Positions 6,851 to 14,409 of a DNA stretch of 43,637 nucleotides are shown piece by piece. The translations under genes were made by a program, and so were the position numbers. Where the stretch lies: assembly GCA_027062285.1 (NCBI GenBank), contig JAMOTL010000035.1, forward strand, positions 1-43,637. The letters are read 5' to 3'. Source of the stretch: Nautiliaceae bacterium (GTDB taxonomy: Bacteria; Campylobacterota; Campylobacteria; Campylobacterales; Nautiliaceae). Numbering within the stretch: position 1 is the first letter of the stretch; each line of letters opens with the position of its first letter. The notes beneath the pieces were generated by a model, which ran no database searches, was not told where the DNA came from, and worked only from the letters and a program-made list of their open reading frames with translations.

Positions 6851-8303
6851 TTTTAACATCACTTCCGAAAATTTCTCTTACTTTTCTAATGACGTCTTCA
6901 GATTTGTTGTTTAGGATATTTTGCTGAGGTTGTTTGGGTTTTGGTATTTCTTTTTTTTGAGGCTCTTTTGGACATCTTATTACTTCTATTTGAGTACCTA
7001 TTCCGAAAACGTCGTTGATTAAAGGTCTTATTACCGGAGAAAAGAATCTTCTAAACATCTGCTTACATTCTTCATCGGGACAGCTTTCCCATTTTAATAT
7101 TCCGTTTTCAAAAGAGATAAATTTGAGGCTTGTTTCAAAACAGATTCCTAAATCCTCATCTTTTTCTTTAATTTTATTTATTAAAGTTTTAAACAGTTCT
7201 TCTCCATCAGGTTTTGTAATTTCCGGTAGATTTTTAGGTTTATAAGCGTTTATGTCAATTTTTTGTTCTAAGTTTTTAATTAGATCGTCTATTTTGTGAG
7301 GTTTGGTTGCCTCGATCATTCTAAAAAACATTAAACTTAAAATAAATTCATTATCACTGTGGTATTTAATAAGTTCTCTCGTATCACTTAAAATATTAAA
7401 AAATCTCTGCATTGTAATAAGCGGTAAACTTCCCGTAAACATAGCTTCTTTTAAATATAATATTATTTCGTCCAATATTGATTCGATATCATAATCTTTT
7501 ATTTGATTTATTATTTTAAGTAGTACCTTTTTATTGCCGTCAAAAATTGCTTTAAAAATATCTGAAATAATTTCCGGATTTATTACTCCAAGCATATCAA
7601 CTACTTTATCAAGGGTTATTTCCCCTCCACTGTAGGCTATTGCCTGGTCAAGAAGAGTTAAAGAATCTCTTACACTGCCTTTTGCCGCTTTTACAATAAG
7701 TCTTAAAGCTTCGTCTTCGAAATGTATGTTTTCATTTATTAATACTTTTTGAAGATAATTTTCAATGGTGCGTTCGGGTATTTTATTGAATCTGAAATGC
7801 TGAACGCGGCTTAATATGGTAGCGGGTAATTTAAGTGGGTCTGTGGTAGCCATAATGAATTTTACGTATTCAGGTGGTTCTTCAAGGGTTTTTAAAAGAG
7901 CATTGAAGGCTTCATTTGTCAGCATATGGACTTCGTCTATTATAAATATTTTGTATCTACCGATAGAAGGTTTATATTTTGTATGTTCTATCAGCTCCCT
8001 TATATCCTCTATTTTTCTATTACTGGCGGCATCCATTTCTATAATATCCATGTGTCTGTTTTCATTTGCCAGAACACAGTTTTCGCATGTTTCGCATGGA
8101 TCTGAACTGACGCCTTTGTCACATTGTAAAGCTTTTGCGAAAATTCTTGCCGTAGTAGTTTTTCCGCTTCCCCTTAATCCTGAGAAAAGATAGGCATGAG
8201 CTATTCTGTTATTATCAAGGGAGTTTCTTAAAGTTTTAACTATTGCGTCTTGTCCTATAATTTCTTCAAATCTTTTGGGTCTGTATTTTAGAGCTAAAAC
8301 CAA
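6828..8303 (-). CDS. dnaX: DNA polymerase III subunit gamma/tau
   Basis: The 491-residue clamp-loader ATPase opens ALKYRPKRFEEIIGQD. It shows Walker A GLRGSGKTTT (about residues 42-51), a four-cysteine zinc module (CDKG...CETCENC, about 61-79), Walker B IFIIDEVHML, and the sensor/SRC region ATTDPLKLPATILSRVQ. The C-terminal part is short and charged, closer to a compact tau. It loads the sliding clamp and organises the replisome. The start appears to be TTG at 8303, preceded by AAAAAAGG. It lies in an operon with the small gene at 8327-8611 and is convergent with rnz. Confidence 0.95.
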   Translation of the reverse strand: MVLALKYRPKRFEEIIGQDAIVKTLRNSLDNNRIAHAYLFSGLRGSGKTTTARIFAKALQCDKGVSSDPCETCENCVLANENRHMDIIEMDAASNRKIEDIRELIEHTKYKPSIGRYKIFIIDEVHMLTNEAFNALLKTLEEPPEYVKFIMATTDPLKLPATILSRVQHFRFNKIPERTIENYLQKVLINENIHFEDEALRLIVKAAKGSVRDSLTLLDQAIAYSGGEITLDKVVDMLGVINPEIISDIFKAIFDGNKKVLLKIINQIKDYDIESILDEIILYLKEAMFTGSLPLITMQRFFNILSDTRELIKYHSDNEFILSLMFFRMIEATKPHKIDDLIKNLEQKIDINAYKPKNLPEITKPDGEELFKTLINKIKEKDEDLGICFETSLKFISFENGILKWESCPDEECKQMFRRFFSPVIRPLINDVFGIGTQIEVIRCPKEPQKKEIPKPKQPQQNILNNKSEDVIRKVREIFGSDVKITKISDK

Positions 8304-8326
8304 ATGAAGCCTTTTTTAAAATTATA

Positions 8327-8611
8327 TCAAGAATTTTTGAGGATTGCTTCGTTTAATTCATAAGCAATTTTTTCTTTTAAATCATTTATAGTGCCTTCAA
8401 AATCTTCAGGAGATATTTGATAATTTATTAATCTTTGCATCTCTAAAAATTCTTGAATATCGCCGAAAGTCGTGGCATTTAAAAAAAATTCAATTGTTTC
8501 TCTATCATAACTGTCATCAACTCTATCTAATAATTTTTTTAAATATTTTTGTTCTTGTCTGTTAGTATGAGTCAGTCGTGATAAGAAGTCGGTTATTTTC
8601 ACATTAAACAT
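8327..8611 (-). CDS. Small conserved-looking hypothetical protein upstream of dnaX
   Basis: The 94-residue, mostly helical and acidic soluble protein (MFNVKITDFLSRLTH...) is of no family I recognise. I prefer the ATG at 8611, preceded by AAAGGA, over the ATG at 8635, because a TATAAT box on this strand (8643-8648) would place the transcript start almost on the latter. The stop lies 24 bp before dnaX, so the two probably share a transcript. Confidence 0.65.
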   Translation of the reverse strand: MFNVKITDFLSRLTHTNRQEQKYLKKLLDRVDDSYDRETIEFFLNATTFGDIQEFLEMQRLINYQISPEDFEGTINDLKEKIAYELNEAILKNS

Positions 8612-8731
8612 TATTTCCTTTCTAAAACTTTCCATCTTAAATATTATAACACATAATATTAACCTTTTTATAAAAGAGTGGAATAAAAGTAATTAAGGCT
8701 TTTATATAAGTGACTGACACTTATATTGAGA

Positions 8732-8760
8732 TAATGGTAGTGAGGGGGAGACTTGAACTC
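8732..8760. repeat. Attachment site, left end of the tRNA-Met element
   Basis: A 29-bp sequence beginning taatggtagtg and ending ttgaactc is identical to 18137-18165, the 3' end of tRNA-Met. Beyond it the sequences diverge. The gap from 8612 to 8994 otherwise holds the promoter of the upstream gene and the integrase arm sites; no gene is supported. Confidence 0.94.
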
Positions 8761-8876
8761 ACTCACTCTACATTTTCGTTGATTTTCATTGGTTTTTAAA
8801 TGTTCCTTATTTTCGGGCTTTTTGATTTTTACTTTTTGAGATGATATACTTTGATTTGCTATTAAATAGCTCAAAA

Positions 8877-8959
8877 GGGGACACCCAAGGGGACACCCAT
8901 TTGAAGAAAAGACTTAAAACTCCCGATACAATGGGAAAAATTAGCTTTTGGGTGTCCCC
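8877..8959. other. Candidate arm-type sites, left end of the tRNA-Met element
   Basis: GGGGACACCC occurs at 8877-8886 and 8889-8898, 12 bp apart, and inverted as GGGTGTCCCC at 8950-8959. The same motif pair occurs at 18073-18092 near the other end, about 11 bp apart. This GC-rich motif stands out in AT-rich DNA and fits integrase arm binding; the inverted copy is close to the integrase promoter region and may autoregulate it. Confidence 0.65.
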
Positions 8960-8994
8960 TATTATTAGGAGACCACCGAAAATAAGGAGTTTTT

Positions 8995-10086
8995 ATGGCT
9001 ATAAAAGTAAGCGATTATAAAGATATTGGACTACCGAATATTAAACAACACAAAAAAGATAAATTAAAATTTTTGATTCAGTTTAAACAAGATGGTAAAA
9101 AGGTTAGGAAAGTGATAACCCTTAAAGAAAGACCCAATTGGACGCTAAGAGAATATAAAAAAGAGCTTATGAGAATACTTGCCGAACTTAAAAACGACGT
9201 AGAGGCTGGATATAAACAAAATGAGTATATGAAAGTTGATGAATTGTTTGAACTTTTTATGCAAAATAATCCGACAAGTGAAAGCTGGGATAAAAAAAGA
9301 AAGGAAATATATAAAAGATACGCAAAGGATGAAATCGGCTCTAAAAGACTAAAAGACGTCAAACCTTTACATATCGGGAAAATTATATCAAAAATGAGAG
9401 ATAAAGGCTTATCACCTAATACCCAAAATAAAGTGCTGGTTATTTTGCGCCCAATGTTTGAGTTTGCAATTCACAACAAGCTCATAAAAGAAAATCCGGT
9501 AAAAGATATTCACATTAAACAAAAAGACACCAAAAAAATTGTAATAAACGCACAGGAGAAACTAAAAAGAATATATCAGGGTATTATGGAACTATATGCC
9601 GACGACCCTTATTATAGGGCATTTTTCCTTTTTGCACTCAGCGGTAGGAGAAAAAGTGAAATATTACAGCTTAGGTGGGAAAATATAGACCTTGAGAATA
9701 ATTACTATTGGATAGCGGACGCAAAGCCGAATGAAAATCAACGTTACGACCTGCCGCCATTAATCAAAGAGGCTCTGCTTGAACTTGGAGTTAAGCGTAA
9801 AGGCTGGGTATTTTATAGCTTTAATAATCCAGCAGAACATCTTAAAAAGCCTGATAGACAGGTTGATAAATTAAAAGAATATCTAAAAATGCCTGAATTC
9901 TCACTTCATTACTGCCGCCACATATTAGCCTCCGCACTTATAGAAAAAGGGATACCTACATCGATTGTTAGCGGTGTATTAGGACATAAAAACGCAACGA
10001 CTATCAACAGGTATGTAAGTATCAATTACCACACCTCTACTCAAAAAGCAAATCAGGAAATGCTTGAAATAATAGAGCCGAAATAA
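8995..10086 (+). CDS. Tyrosine recombinase (integrase) of the tRNA-Met element
   Basis: The 363-residue integrase has an N-terminal arm-binding region (about 1-60), a core-binding helical domain (about 70-165) and a catalytic domain. The visible catalytic set is SGRRKSEILQLRW (first Arg), FSLHYCRHILAS (HxxR), LGHKNATT (second His) and NRYVSI (Tyr nucleophile). AAGGAG sits six bases before the ATG. It differs from the integrase of the tRNA-Ser element, so the two islands are independent acquisitions. It reads inward from the left attachment site, about 235 bp away. Confidence 0.93.
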   Translation: MAIKVSDYKDIGLPNIKQHKKDKLKFLIQFKQDGKKVRKVITLKERPNWTLREYKKELMRILAELKNDVEAGYKQNEYMKVDELFELFMQNNPTSESWDKKRKEIYKRYAKDEIGSKRLKDVKPLHIGKIISKMRDKGLSPNTQNKVLVILRPMFEFAIHNKLIKENPVKDIHIKQKDTKKIVINAQEKLKRIYQGIMELYADDPYYRAFFLFALSGRRKSEILQLRWENIDLENNYYWIADAKPNENQRYDLPPLIKEALLELGVKRKGWVFYSFNNPAEHLKKPDRQVDKLKEYLKMPEFSLHYCRHILASALIEKGIPTSIVSGVLGHKNATTINRYVSINYHTSTQKANQEMLEIIEPK

Positions 10087-10267
10087 GCCTCTTTTTTCTT
10101 TTAGGTTTATATACATACCTGCTGAGGTGATTTTTTGATTGTAGGGCTGTTTTAGAGCGAATTAAGAGTATATTTTGTAGGATAATGAGCTACAAAAATT
10201 ATTTACACCCGTTTTTTGTTTCGATATATTATAGCAAACGAAATCAACCTCATCACTTATTATGTGA

Positions 10268-10273
10268 TATAAT
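10268..10273 (+). promoter_or_regulatory. Promoter of toxin-antitoxin module 1
   Basis: A TATAAT box lies at 10268-10273, 26 bp before the ATG. An inverted repeat ATCAC-N7-GTGAT overlaps it on the upstream side and may be an operator. The sequence from here through the start codon closely matches the region upstream of module 2. The rest of 10087-10299 holds no gene I can support. Confidence 0.6.
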
Positions 10274-10299
10274 AAATTAAATTATTCAGGAGTAATGCT

Positions 10300-10683
10300 A
10301 TGACAATGCAAATAGACTTAAGGAAAGTTTTTAAATTCGATAGGGAGCTCCAAAAACTTATAGGACAGCTTGAAATATTTAAAAATTTTTTGACTGCTCT
10401 TAATGCCGACGATTTATCTAAAAACGATAAAAGAGAGCTTATAGAAATCGCAAGGCTTTTGTGGGAACTTAAAGATGAAATACAAGACAATGAGGCTGTA
10501 TCTAAAATAAAAGAGCTTTTTAGACTTATCGCTTATAAAGTAGAAGAGGGAAAAACTGAAGAGGATAAAATTTGGGCTTTAAGAGGAGATATAGGTTATC
10601 TTGATTATTTAGAGGCAAAAGAAAAAGGAACTTTAATAACAGGAGACGCTGAAACGCTTATAAGGCAAATTGATGAGTTATAA
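10300..10683 (+). CDS. Putative antitoxin of module 1
   Basis: The 127-residue protein is predicted mostly helical and acidic. It starts MTMQIDLRKVFKFDRELQKLIG, closely resembling the start of the second module's first gene. I do not recognise the family; the antitoxin role is inferred from its place just upstream of, and overlapping by 11 bp, a RelE/YafQ-like toxin gene. CAGGAG precedes the ATG. It is longer than most RelE-family antitoxins (70-95 residues), and no classical HTH or ribbon-helix-helix is obvious. Confidence 0.6.
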   Translation: MTMQIDLRKVFKFDRELQKLIGQLEIFKNFLTALNADDLSKNDKRELIEIARLLWELKDEIQDNEAVSKIKELFRLIAYKVEEGKTEEDKIWALRGDIGYLDYLEAKEKGTLITGDAETLIRQIDEL

Positions 10684-10948
10684 GATAATAACAACCGATA
10701 AGTTTATGAAAAAACTTGCTAAGCTCATCAAGAAAAATCCTGAATTAAAACCGAAAATCGCTAAAACTTTTAAACTTATCGAAAATGATATTAATCATCC
10801 GTCTTTAAGACTTCACAAATTAAAAGGAGAATTAAGCGATAAATACAGCGTGTCGGTAGATATGAGTTACAGGATAATACTTGAATTTATTGTAACCGAA
10901 AAAGGCGTTATCCTGCTTGATATAGGCTCTCACGATGAGGTGTATTAA
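10673..10948 (+). CDS. RelE/YafQ-type toxin
   Basis: The 91-residue basic protein has the ParE/RelE fold signature: KFMKKLAKLIKKNPEL at the N-terminus, RLHKLKGELSDKYSVSVDMSYRIILEF in the middle, and a closing strand GVILLDIGSHDEVY typical of YafQ/HigB-like 'plasmid stabilization' proteins. Such toxins are usually ribosome-dependent mRNA endonucleases. I use the ATG at 10673, inside the end of the antitoxin gene, for translational coupling. The paired H..H and terminal H-D-E residues fit the YafQ branch, though the catalytic set cannot be confirmed by eye. Confidence 0.82.
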   Translation: MSYKIITTDKFMKKLAKLIKKNPELKPKIAKTFKLIENDINHPSLRLHKLKGELSDKYSVSVDMSYRIILEFIVTEKGVILLDIGSHDEVY

Positions 10949-10997
10949 ACACTATTTCCCTATCTGTGAATAAAAACTATCAAATCAAATTATGTGT

Positions 10998-11003
10998 TAT
11001 AAT
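10998..11003 (+). promoter_or_regulatory. Promoter of toxin-antitoxin module 2
   Basis: The TATAAT box lies 27 bp before the ATG at 11030. About 55 bp, from TATGTG before the box through the start codon, is nearly the same as upstream of module 1, including ATTCAGGAGTAA. Confidence 0.6.
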
Positions 11004-11029
11004 AAATTAAATCATTCAGGAGTAACACA

Positions 11030-11422
11030 ATGACTATGCAGATAAATCCGCTTAAAGTATTTAAACTAAATTTAAGCACTGATAATATTGAAGAGCTTAT
11101 TGGTAAAGCTAAATTAATAAATGAGATTATATCTACACTCCCCGATAATGAAGTTAAATCAAATAAAGATGAGTTTATTGCTTTTAGTAATGAGCTAAAT
11201 GAGCTTTTAGAGGAAATAGATGAAATTTTAATGAAAAAATATATAAAAGAGCTTGACCTGCTTTTTAAGGCTGTGAACGATATTATAGAAACTATTAGCG
11301 ATAAATTAGGCGAATATGCTGTGAAAAATATTATTATAAAGTCTGCAGATAGAGTAAACACTCAAAAAGATGAAGAGTTTATTAGTTTTGATGAGGTTAT
11401 AGAGGCGTTAAATGAAAATTGA
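11030..11422 (+). CDS. Putative antitoxin of module 2
   Basis: The 130-residue acidic helical protein begins MTMQINPLKVFKLN, sharing the MTMQI..(K)VFK start and a following LIG motif with the module 1 protein, then diverging. It overlaps the next toxin gene by 11 bp, the same overlap as in module 1. The C-terminus (EEFISFDEVIEALNEN) looks like the toxin-wrapping tail of Phd/RelB-like antitoxins (DEVIEAL is common there). The function is inferred from context. Confidence 0.62.
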   Translation: MTMQINPLKVFKLNLSTDNIEELIGKAKLINEIISTLPDNEVKSNKDEFIAFSNELNELLEEIDEILMKKYIKELDLLFKAVNDIIETISDKLGEYAVKNIIIKSADRVNTQKDEEFISFDEVIEALNEN

Positions 11423-11654
11423 AATATCTAAAACTGCTTTTAAGACGTTGAAAAAGATTGATAAAAAGTATCAAAAAATCATACTTGAAAAAATTAAACT
11501 GCTTGAAAGCTACCCCGATACTCCAAATATTAAAAAACTTACAAATCATTATCCGCCTTACAGGTTCAGGGTTGGCGATTACAGGGTTTTATTTGATGTG
11601 GAGGATGATATTATAAGAATACTTGATATAAAACATAGAAAAGAGGCATATTAA
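11412..11654 (+). CDS. RelE-family toxin
   Basis: This 80-residue protein is a clear RelE/ParE superfamily member: KTAFKTLKKIDKKYQKIILEKI, then KKLTNHYPPYRFRVGDYRVLFDV, and a closing IIRILDIKHRKEAY. The RVGDYRVLF and IKHRKEAY blocks are characteristic of RelE mRNA interferases, with R in GDYR and the terminal H-R-Y region as likely active-site positions. It differs from the module 1 toxin, which is of the YafQ branch. Its start lies inside the antitoxin gene. Confidence 0.9.
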   Translation: MKIEISKTAFKTLKKIDKKYQKIILEKIKLLESYPDTPNIKKLTNHYPPYRFRVGDYRVLFDVEDDIIRILDIKHRKEAY

Positions 11655-11680
11655 TGAAAGCACAAGTTTAGGTTTTTAAG

Positions 11681-11965
11681 ATGAAATATAACGATTGTAA
11701 TAGATTTTTAGAAATATATGAAATTGAAGTTGAACATTTTGACCTTGATACATTTGAAGAAGATTTGATGAATTTACCATACGAAATTGAAACAATAGGA
11801 GAAAATCTATCAAAATTAAATGATGAACAGCAAAGGAAATATTTTCATATTAATTCAAAACTTAGCAAACTGATTAAAAGATATAAACCTAAAAATCACA
11901 TTCAGAAATGGATAGTAAAAAAGACAAAGGAAAAATTATCTAAATATCCTCCACCTCATCCTTGA
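11681..11965 (+). CDS. Hypothetical protein next to the toxin-antitoxin modules
   Basis: The 94-residue soluble, mixed-charge helical protein (MKYNDCNRFLEIYEIEVEHF...) belongs to no family I recognise. It follows the second toxin by 27 bp but has no good ribosome binding site (GTTTTTAAG before the ATG). It converges with, and overlaps by 26 bp, the repressor gene. It may be an accessory of the stability region. Confidence 0.5.
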   Translation: MKYNDCNRFLEIYEIEVEHFDLDTFEEDLMNLPYEIETIGENLSKLNDEQQRKYFHINSKLSKLIKRYKPKNHIQKWIVKKTKEKLSKYPPPHP

Positions 11966-12836
11966 ATTTTAGTAACTTCTCTATTATCTTATCTTTAAAG
12001 GCAGGCGGGGCGTATTGCAGCAATTCGCATATCTGTTTGTCTTTTGGGTCGGTTGGGGCTGGGATAACTTCATTTTGTATTTTTTCCAGCTCTTTTTGTT
12101 TTTTGAGTTTTTTGATGTTTTCTATTGTGAGAGGTAAGCCGATGTCTTCTAAGTCTGCAAGGTCTTTTTTCATTAATTCAATTTTTATATTTATAAAATG
12201 CTCATCATTATCCCAATCCATTTTTTTTAATTTATTTTCAATGCAACGAATATTGTTGTTTTCAAATGACCTATTTTTTAAAAAATCAAAGTATATATTT
12301 ATATTTTCTTTAAAACAAGATGGTTTAATAGGTAAATTTTCAATTTTATATATAGTTAAAATAATAATAATTTCGTGAAAAATTAGTAAGCAATTGTTAT
12401 CTGTGTTGTTTATAAATCGTTCTTTAATTAATTTTTCAATATCTACATTCAGTAGCATTAAAGTAAACTCGTCAATTTTATACAATGAGTAATTAATAAT
12501 TGTTTTTTCTGTTTTTGAAGTAAAATCTCTTATTAAATCTTCATTAAGAAAATCTCCATAATAAAAATACAAAAATCGTCTAAACGCTTTTGAGAACTTA
12601 GTCAGCTCATACTCTTTTAATATTTCGTCTGTAATCTCATCAAACTTAAATATCTCATTATCCAAACCCTCTAAGGCACACACTGCTTTTACATACTTAT
12701 TTTCGGGAATAGCTGGTATTTTACCCATTTCTACTTTTTCTATTAATGATTTACTTACTTCTAAATATTCAGCAAATTTTTTTTGGCTCATTTTATATTT
12801 TTGTCTTATTTGTTTAATAAATTCATTCTTTTTCAC
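11940..12836 (-). CDS. XRE-type repressor of the tRNA-Met element
   Basis: The 298-residue protein has an N-terminal lambda-type HTH (FIKQIRQKYKMSQKKFAEYLEVSKSLIEKVEMG, about residues 5-38). A long helical, I/N/K-rich middle follows, with no known fold to my eye. The C-terminal helix ICELLQYAPPAFKDKIIEKLL may oligomerise. There is no LexA-type Ser/Lys protease motif, so release from repression would not be by RecA-driven cleavage; an antirepressor or satellite-type inducer is more likely. The start is GTG with AAGGGG upstream. It is divergent from the excisionase operon, across two operator dyads. Confidence 0.78.
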   Translation of the reverse strand: MKKNEFIKQIRQKYKMSQKKFAEYLEVSKSLIEKVEMGKIPAIPENKYVKAVCALEGLDNEIFKFDEITDEILKEYELTKFSKAFRRFLYFYYGDFLNEDLIRDFTSKTEKTIINYSLYKIDEFTLMLLNVDIEKLIKERFINNTDNNCLLIFHEIIIILTIYKIENLPIKPSCFKENINIYFDFLKNRSFENNNIRCIENKLKKMDWDNDEHFINIKIELMKKDLADLEDIGLPLTIENIKKLKKQKELEKIQNEVIPAPTDPKDKQICELLQYAPPAFKDKIIEKLLKFKDEVEDI

Positions 12837-12857
12837 ATCATTCCCCTTAAATATGAT

Positions 12858-12914
12858 TTGACAATAAGCATTAAATGATGTAAAATAACATCAATTGATG
12901 TATATAACACATCA
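12858..12914 (+). promoter_or_regulatory. Lysogeny-switch promoter with two operators
   Basis: TTGACA (12858-12863), a 17-bp spacer and TAAAAT (12881-12886) form a near-consensus promoter for the rightward operon. Two dyads of TGATGT/ACATCA overlap or follow it: TGATGT-N6-ACATCA at 12876-12893 and TGATGT-N7-ACATCA at 12896-12914. A further ACATCA half-site (12835-12840) lies at the repressor start codon. The arrangement fits repression of the operon and self-control by the adjacent XRE protein. Confidence 0.78.
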
Positions 12915-12967
12915 AAACAATTCTTTTGAAAGTATACCAAAAAACATACCACCTGAAAGGAGAGGCA

Positions 12968-13231
12968 ATGAATAGACAAGCATTGTTAGAGCAAATCGGT
13001 GTAGAGGAAATTCAAAGGCTTATGGCTGAGGCTATTAAAGAGATGGTAAAAAAAGAGTGGTTAACGCCTGAGGAGTTGCAAGAGGAATACGGCATAAGCA
13101 TTCACGCACAAAACCGTATGAGAATGGAAAGACGCATACCATACAGCAAAATAGGCAAATTCGTTAGATACAAAAGGAGTGAAATTGAAAAATGGCTTGA
13201 AGACCACAAAATCGAAATGATAGGCGGGTAA
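12968..13231 (+). CDS. Excisionase/AlpA-like HTH protein
   Basis: The 87-residue product has the Xis/AlpA pattern: EWLTPEELQEEYGISIHAQNRMRMERRIPYSKIGKFVRYKRSEIEKWLEDH (about residues 30-80), a helix-turn-helix followed by a wing (IGKFVRYKRSEIEKWL). The ATG at 12968 is favoured by AAAGGAGAGG just upstream; the ORF is open to 12926 but lacks a site there. As first gene of the repressor-controlled operon it probably promotes excision and may also act as an early regulator. Its end overlaps the next start (TAATG). Confidence 0.8.
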   Translation: MNRQALLEQIGVEEIQRLMAEAIKEMVKKEWLTPEELQEEYGISIHAQNRMRMERRIPYSKIGKFVRYKRSEIEKWLEDHKIEMIGG

Positions 13232-13542
13232 TGAAATCTATCAATTGGAGAACGCTTACCAGCCGTCGTGTAGTTAAGTGTATAGACAAGCTCTTAGCTG
13301 GAGAAGAGCTAAACAGGGCAACGAATAACTGCTCTTTTACGCATTTATCAAAAATAATCGTGGAGATAAGGAAATATATCGGCAAAGATGGAATTGTGAA
13401 TATACCAAGCGGTATAGGGAAAATTACAAGTTATAAGTTAGCAAATAATGATGAGGTAAGGCAAAGGTTATTAGAGCTAAAAGATGAGATTATTAGCAGA
13501 ATAGAGGCAAAAACCTCTACTAAGATTGACAATGAAAAATAA
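13231..13542 (+). CDS. Hypothetical protein, early operon gene 2
   Basis: The 103-residue basic protein (MKSINWRTLTSRRVVKCIDKLL...) has its start coupled to the upstream stop. It contains IIVEIRKYIGKDGIVNIPSGIGKITSYKL in the middle, which looks like a small alpha/beta domain. No family is recognised. The position in a tightly packed early operon suggests a regulatory or replication accessory role, which is only inference. Confidence 0.6.
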   Translation: MKSINWRTLTSRRVVKCIDKLLAGEELNRATNNCSFTHLSKIIVEIRKYIGKDGIVNIPSGIGKITSYKLANNDEVRQRLLELKDEIISRIEAKTSTKIDNEK

Positions 13543-13570
13543 GCACAAAATTATATCAAAAGGACTGACA

Positions 13571-13819
13571 ATGGAGAATAAGCAACAAACATTTCAGAAA
13601 AAAATATTAAGTTCAAAGTTAAATTATGCGAGAGAAAAATTTAATCACTCTGAAATAAAAGATTTTATAGAAAGTGAACTTGGGTTTGGTTTTGAGGATA
13701 TAGCGGTTTATGAGATGGTTGAAAATCAAAAAAAACTTAGACAATTACAGGCTGGTAATAGCGATATAGTAATAGTCGTTTATCAAAACGGGAATTGTGA
13801 TATTAGTTATCCATTGTAA
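13571..13819 (+). CDS. Hypothetical protein, early operon gene 3
   Basis: I use the ATG at 13571 (MENKQQTFQKKIL, 82 residues) because AAAGGA sits before it. The C-terminal half contains three short beta strands (DIVIVVYQNGNCDISYPL). A near-duplicate of the start region (GACAATG-AAAATAAG) lies about 40 bp upstream, so the frame is open earlier too. No family is recognised. Confidence 0.55.
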   Translation: MENKQQTFQKKILSSKLNYAREKFNHSEIKDFIESELGFGFEDIAVYEMVENQKKLRQLQAGNSDIVIVVYQNGNCDISYPL

Positions 13820-13828
13820 AGAGTTTAA

Positions 13829-14014
13829 ATGAACGCTGAGGTTAAAAAACTGCAATCATACATAACACTGCTTAAAAATGAAATCAATGAGTTAGAAAGG
13901 CTGGAAATAAACGATAACGGCACTATCCAGCCGCCACTGCTTTTGCTTTTAAACAACGCATACAAACAAATCAAATACGTCAGGTATCAGATAAAGGCGG
14001 ACAATGCAAAATAA
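13829..14014 (+). CDS. Hypothetical helical protein, early operon gene 4
   Basis: The 61-residue helical protein (MNAEVKKLQSYITLLKNEINELE...) is a likely coiled coil over residues 3-26 with a second helix (LLLLLNNAYKQIKYVRYQIKAD). It starts 9 bp after the previous stop and overlaps the next gene by 11 bp. No family is recognised. Confidence 0.55.
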   Translation: MNAEVKKLQSYITLLKNEINELERLEINDNGTIQPPLLLLLNNAYKQIKYVRYQIKADNAK

Positions 14015-14204
14015 ATGGCTCAGTATTGAAAAAATAAACACCTCAACAGATACAGCTATATTAAAAGAAACGGAAGAATTTTTTAATGAAATAGAGAAAG
14101 AGAAAAATATAGCTGCAAAAATATTGAATGAAATAGAAATGGAACATAAACGTTTAATCTCTAAATTTCTAAAGGACAATGATGAACTACAAAAAACAAG
14201 TTAA
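14004..14204 (+). CDS. Hypothetical helical protein, early operon gene 5
   Basis: The 66-residue acidic helical protein (MQNKWLSIEKINTSTDTAIL...) is preceded by AAAGGCGG. It overlaps both neighbours, by 11 bp upstream and 26 bp downstream. No family is recognised; small helical proteins of this kind in satellites are often regulators or phage-interference factors, but nothing here proves it. Confidence 0.55.
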   Translation: MQNKWLSIEKINTSTDTAILKETEEFFNEIEKEKNIAAKILNEIEMEHKRLISKFLKDNDELQKTS

Positions 14205-14409
14205 TCATTACTTAGGGATTGAATTTATAAAAAAGTCAATCTATTCGGATAATCAGATTAAAGCACTTACGGGAGTGAATTTATCACAGCTTAGGCACTT
14301 ATGGATTTTTAGTAGCCGCAACCGCTTTAAAGAGGCAGTGGATAATCTTATTCACAATGATGTGAAAATTGATTTTAAAAAGATAAACGGATATAAGGAG
14401 GGGAAATGA
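14179..14409 (+). CDS. Hypothetical protein, early operon gene 6
   Basis: The 76-residue basic protein contains YSDNQIKALTGVNLSQLRHLWIFSSRNRFKEAVDNL (about residues 21-57), which looks like a helix-turn-helix with a basic recognition helix. AAAGGA precedes the ATG. It overlaps the antirepressor gene by 4 bp. It may be a small DNA-binding protein; this is a weak call. Confidence 0.55.
   Translation: MMNYKKQVNHYLGIEFIKKSIYSDNQIKALTGVNLSQLRHLWIFSSRNRFKEAVDNLIHNDVKIDFKKINGYKEGK

Noticed and set aside
8740-8780. Second tRNA-Met gene at the left att site
   Set aside because: Only the last 26 bases of the tRNA are present; the sequence diverges before the anticodon arm, so it is an att remnant.
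8668-8874. 68-codon minus-strand open frame
   Set aside because: It runs across the att core and arm sites, so its frame is created by the insertion junction; no ribosome binding site or recognisable protein.
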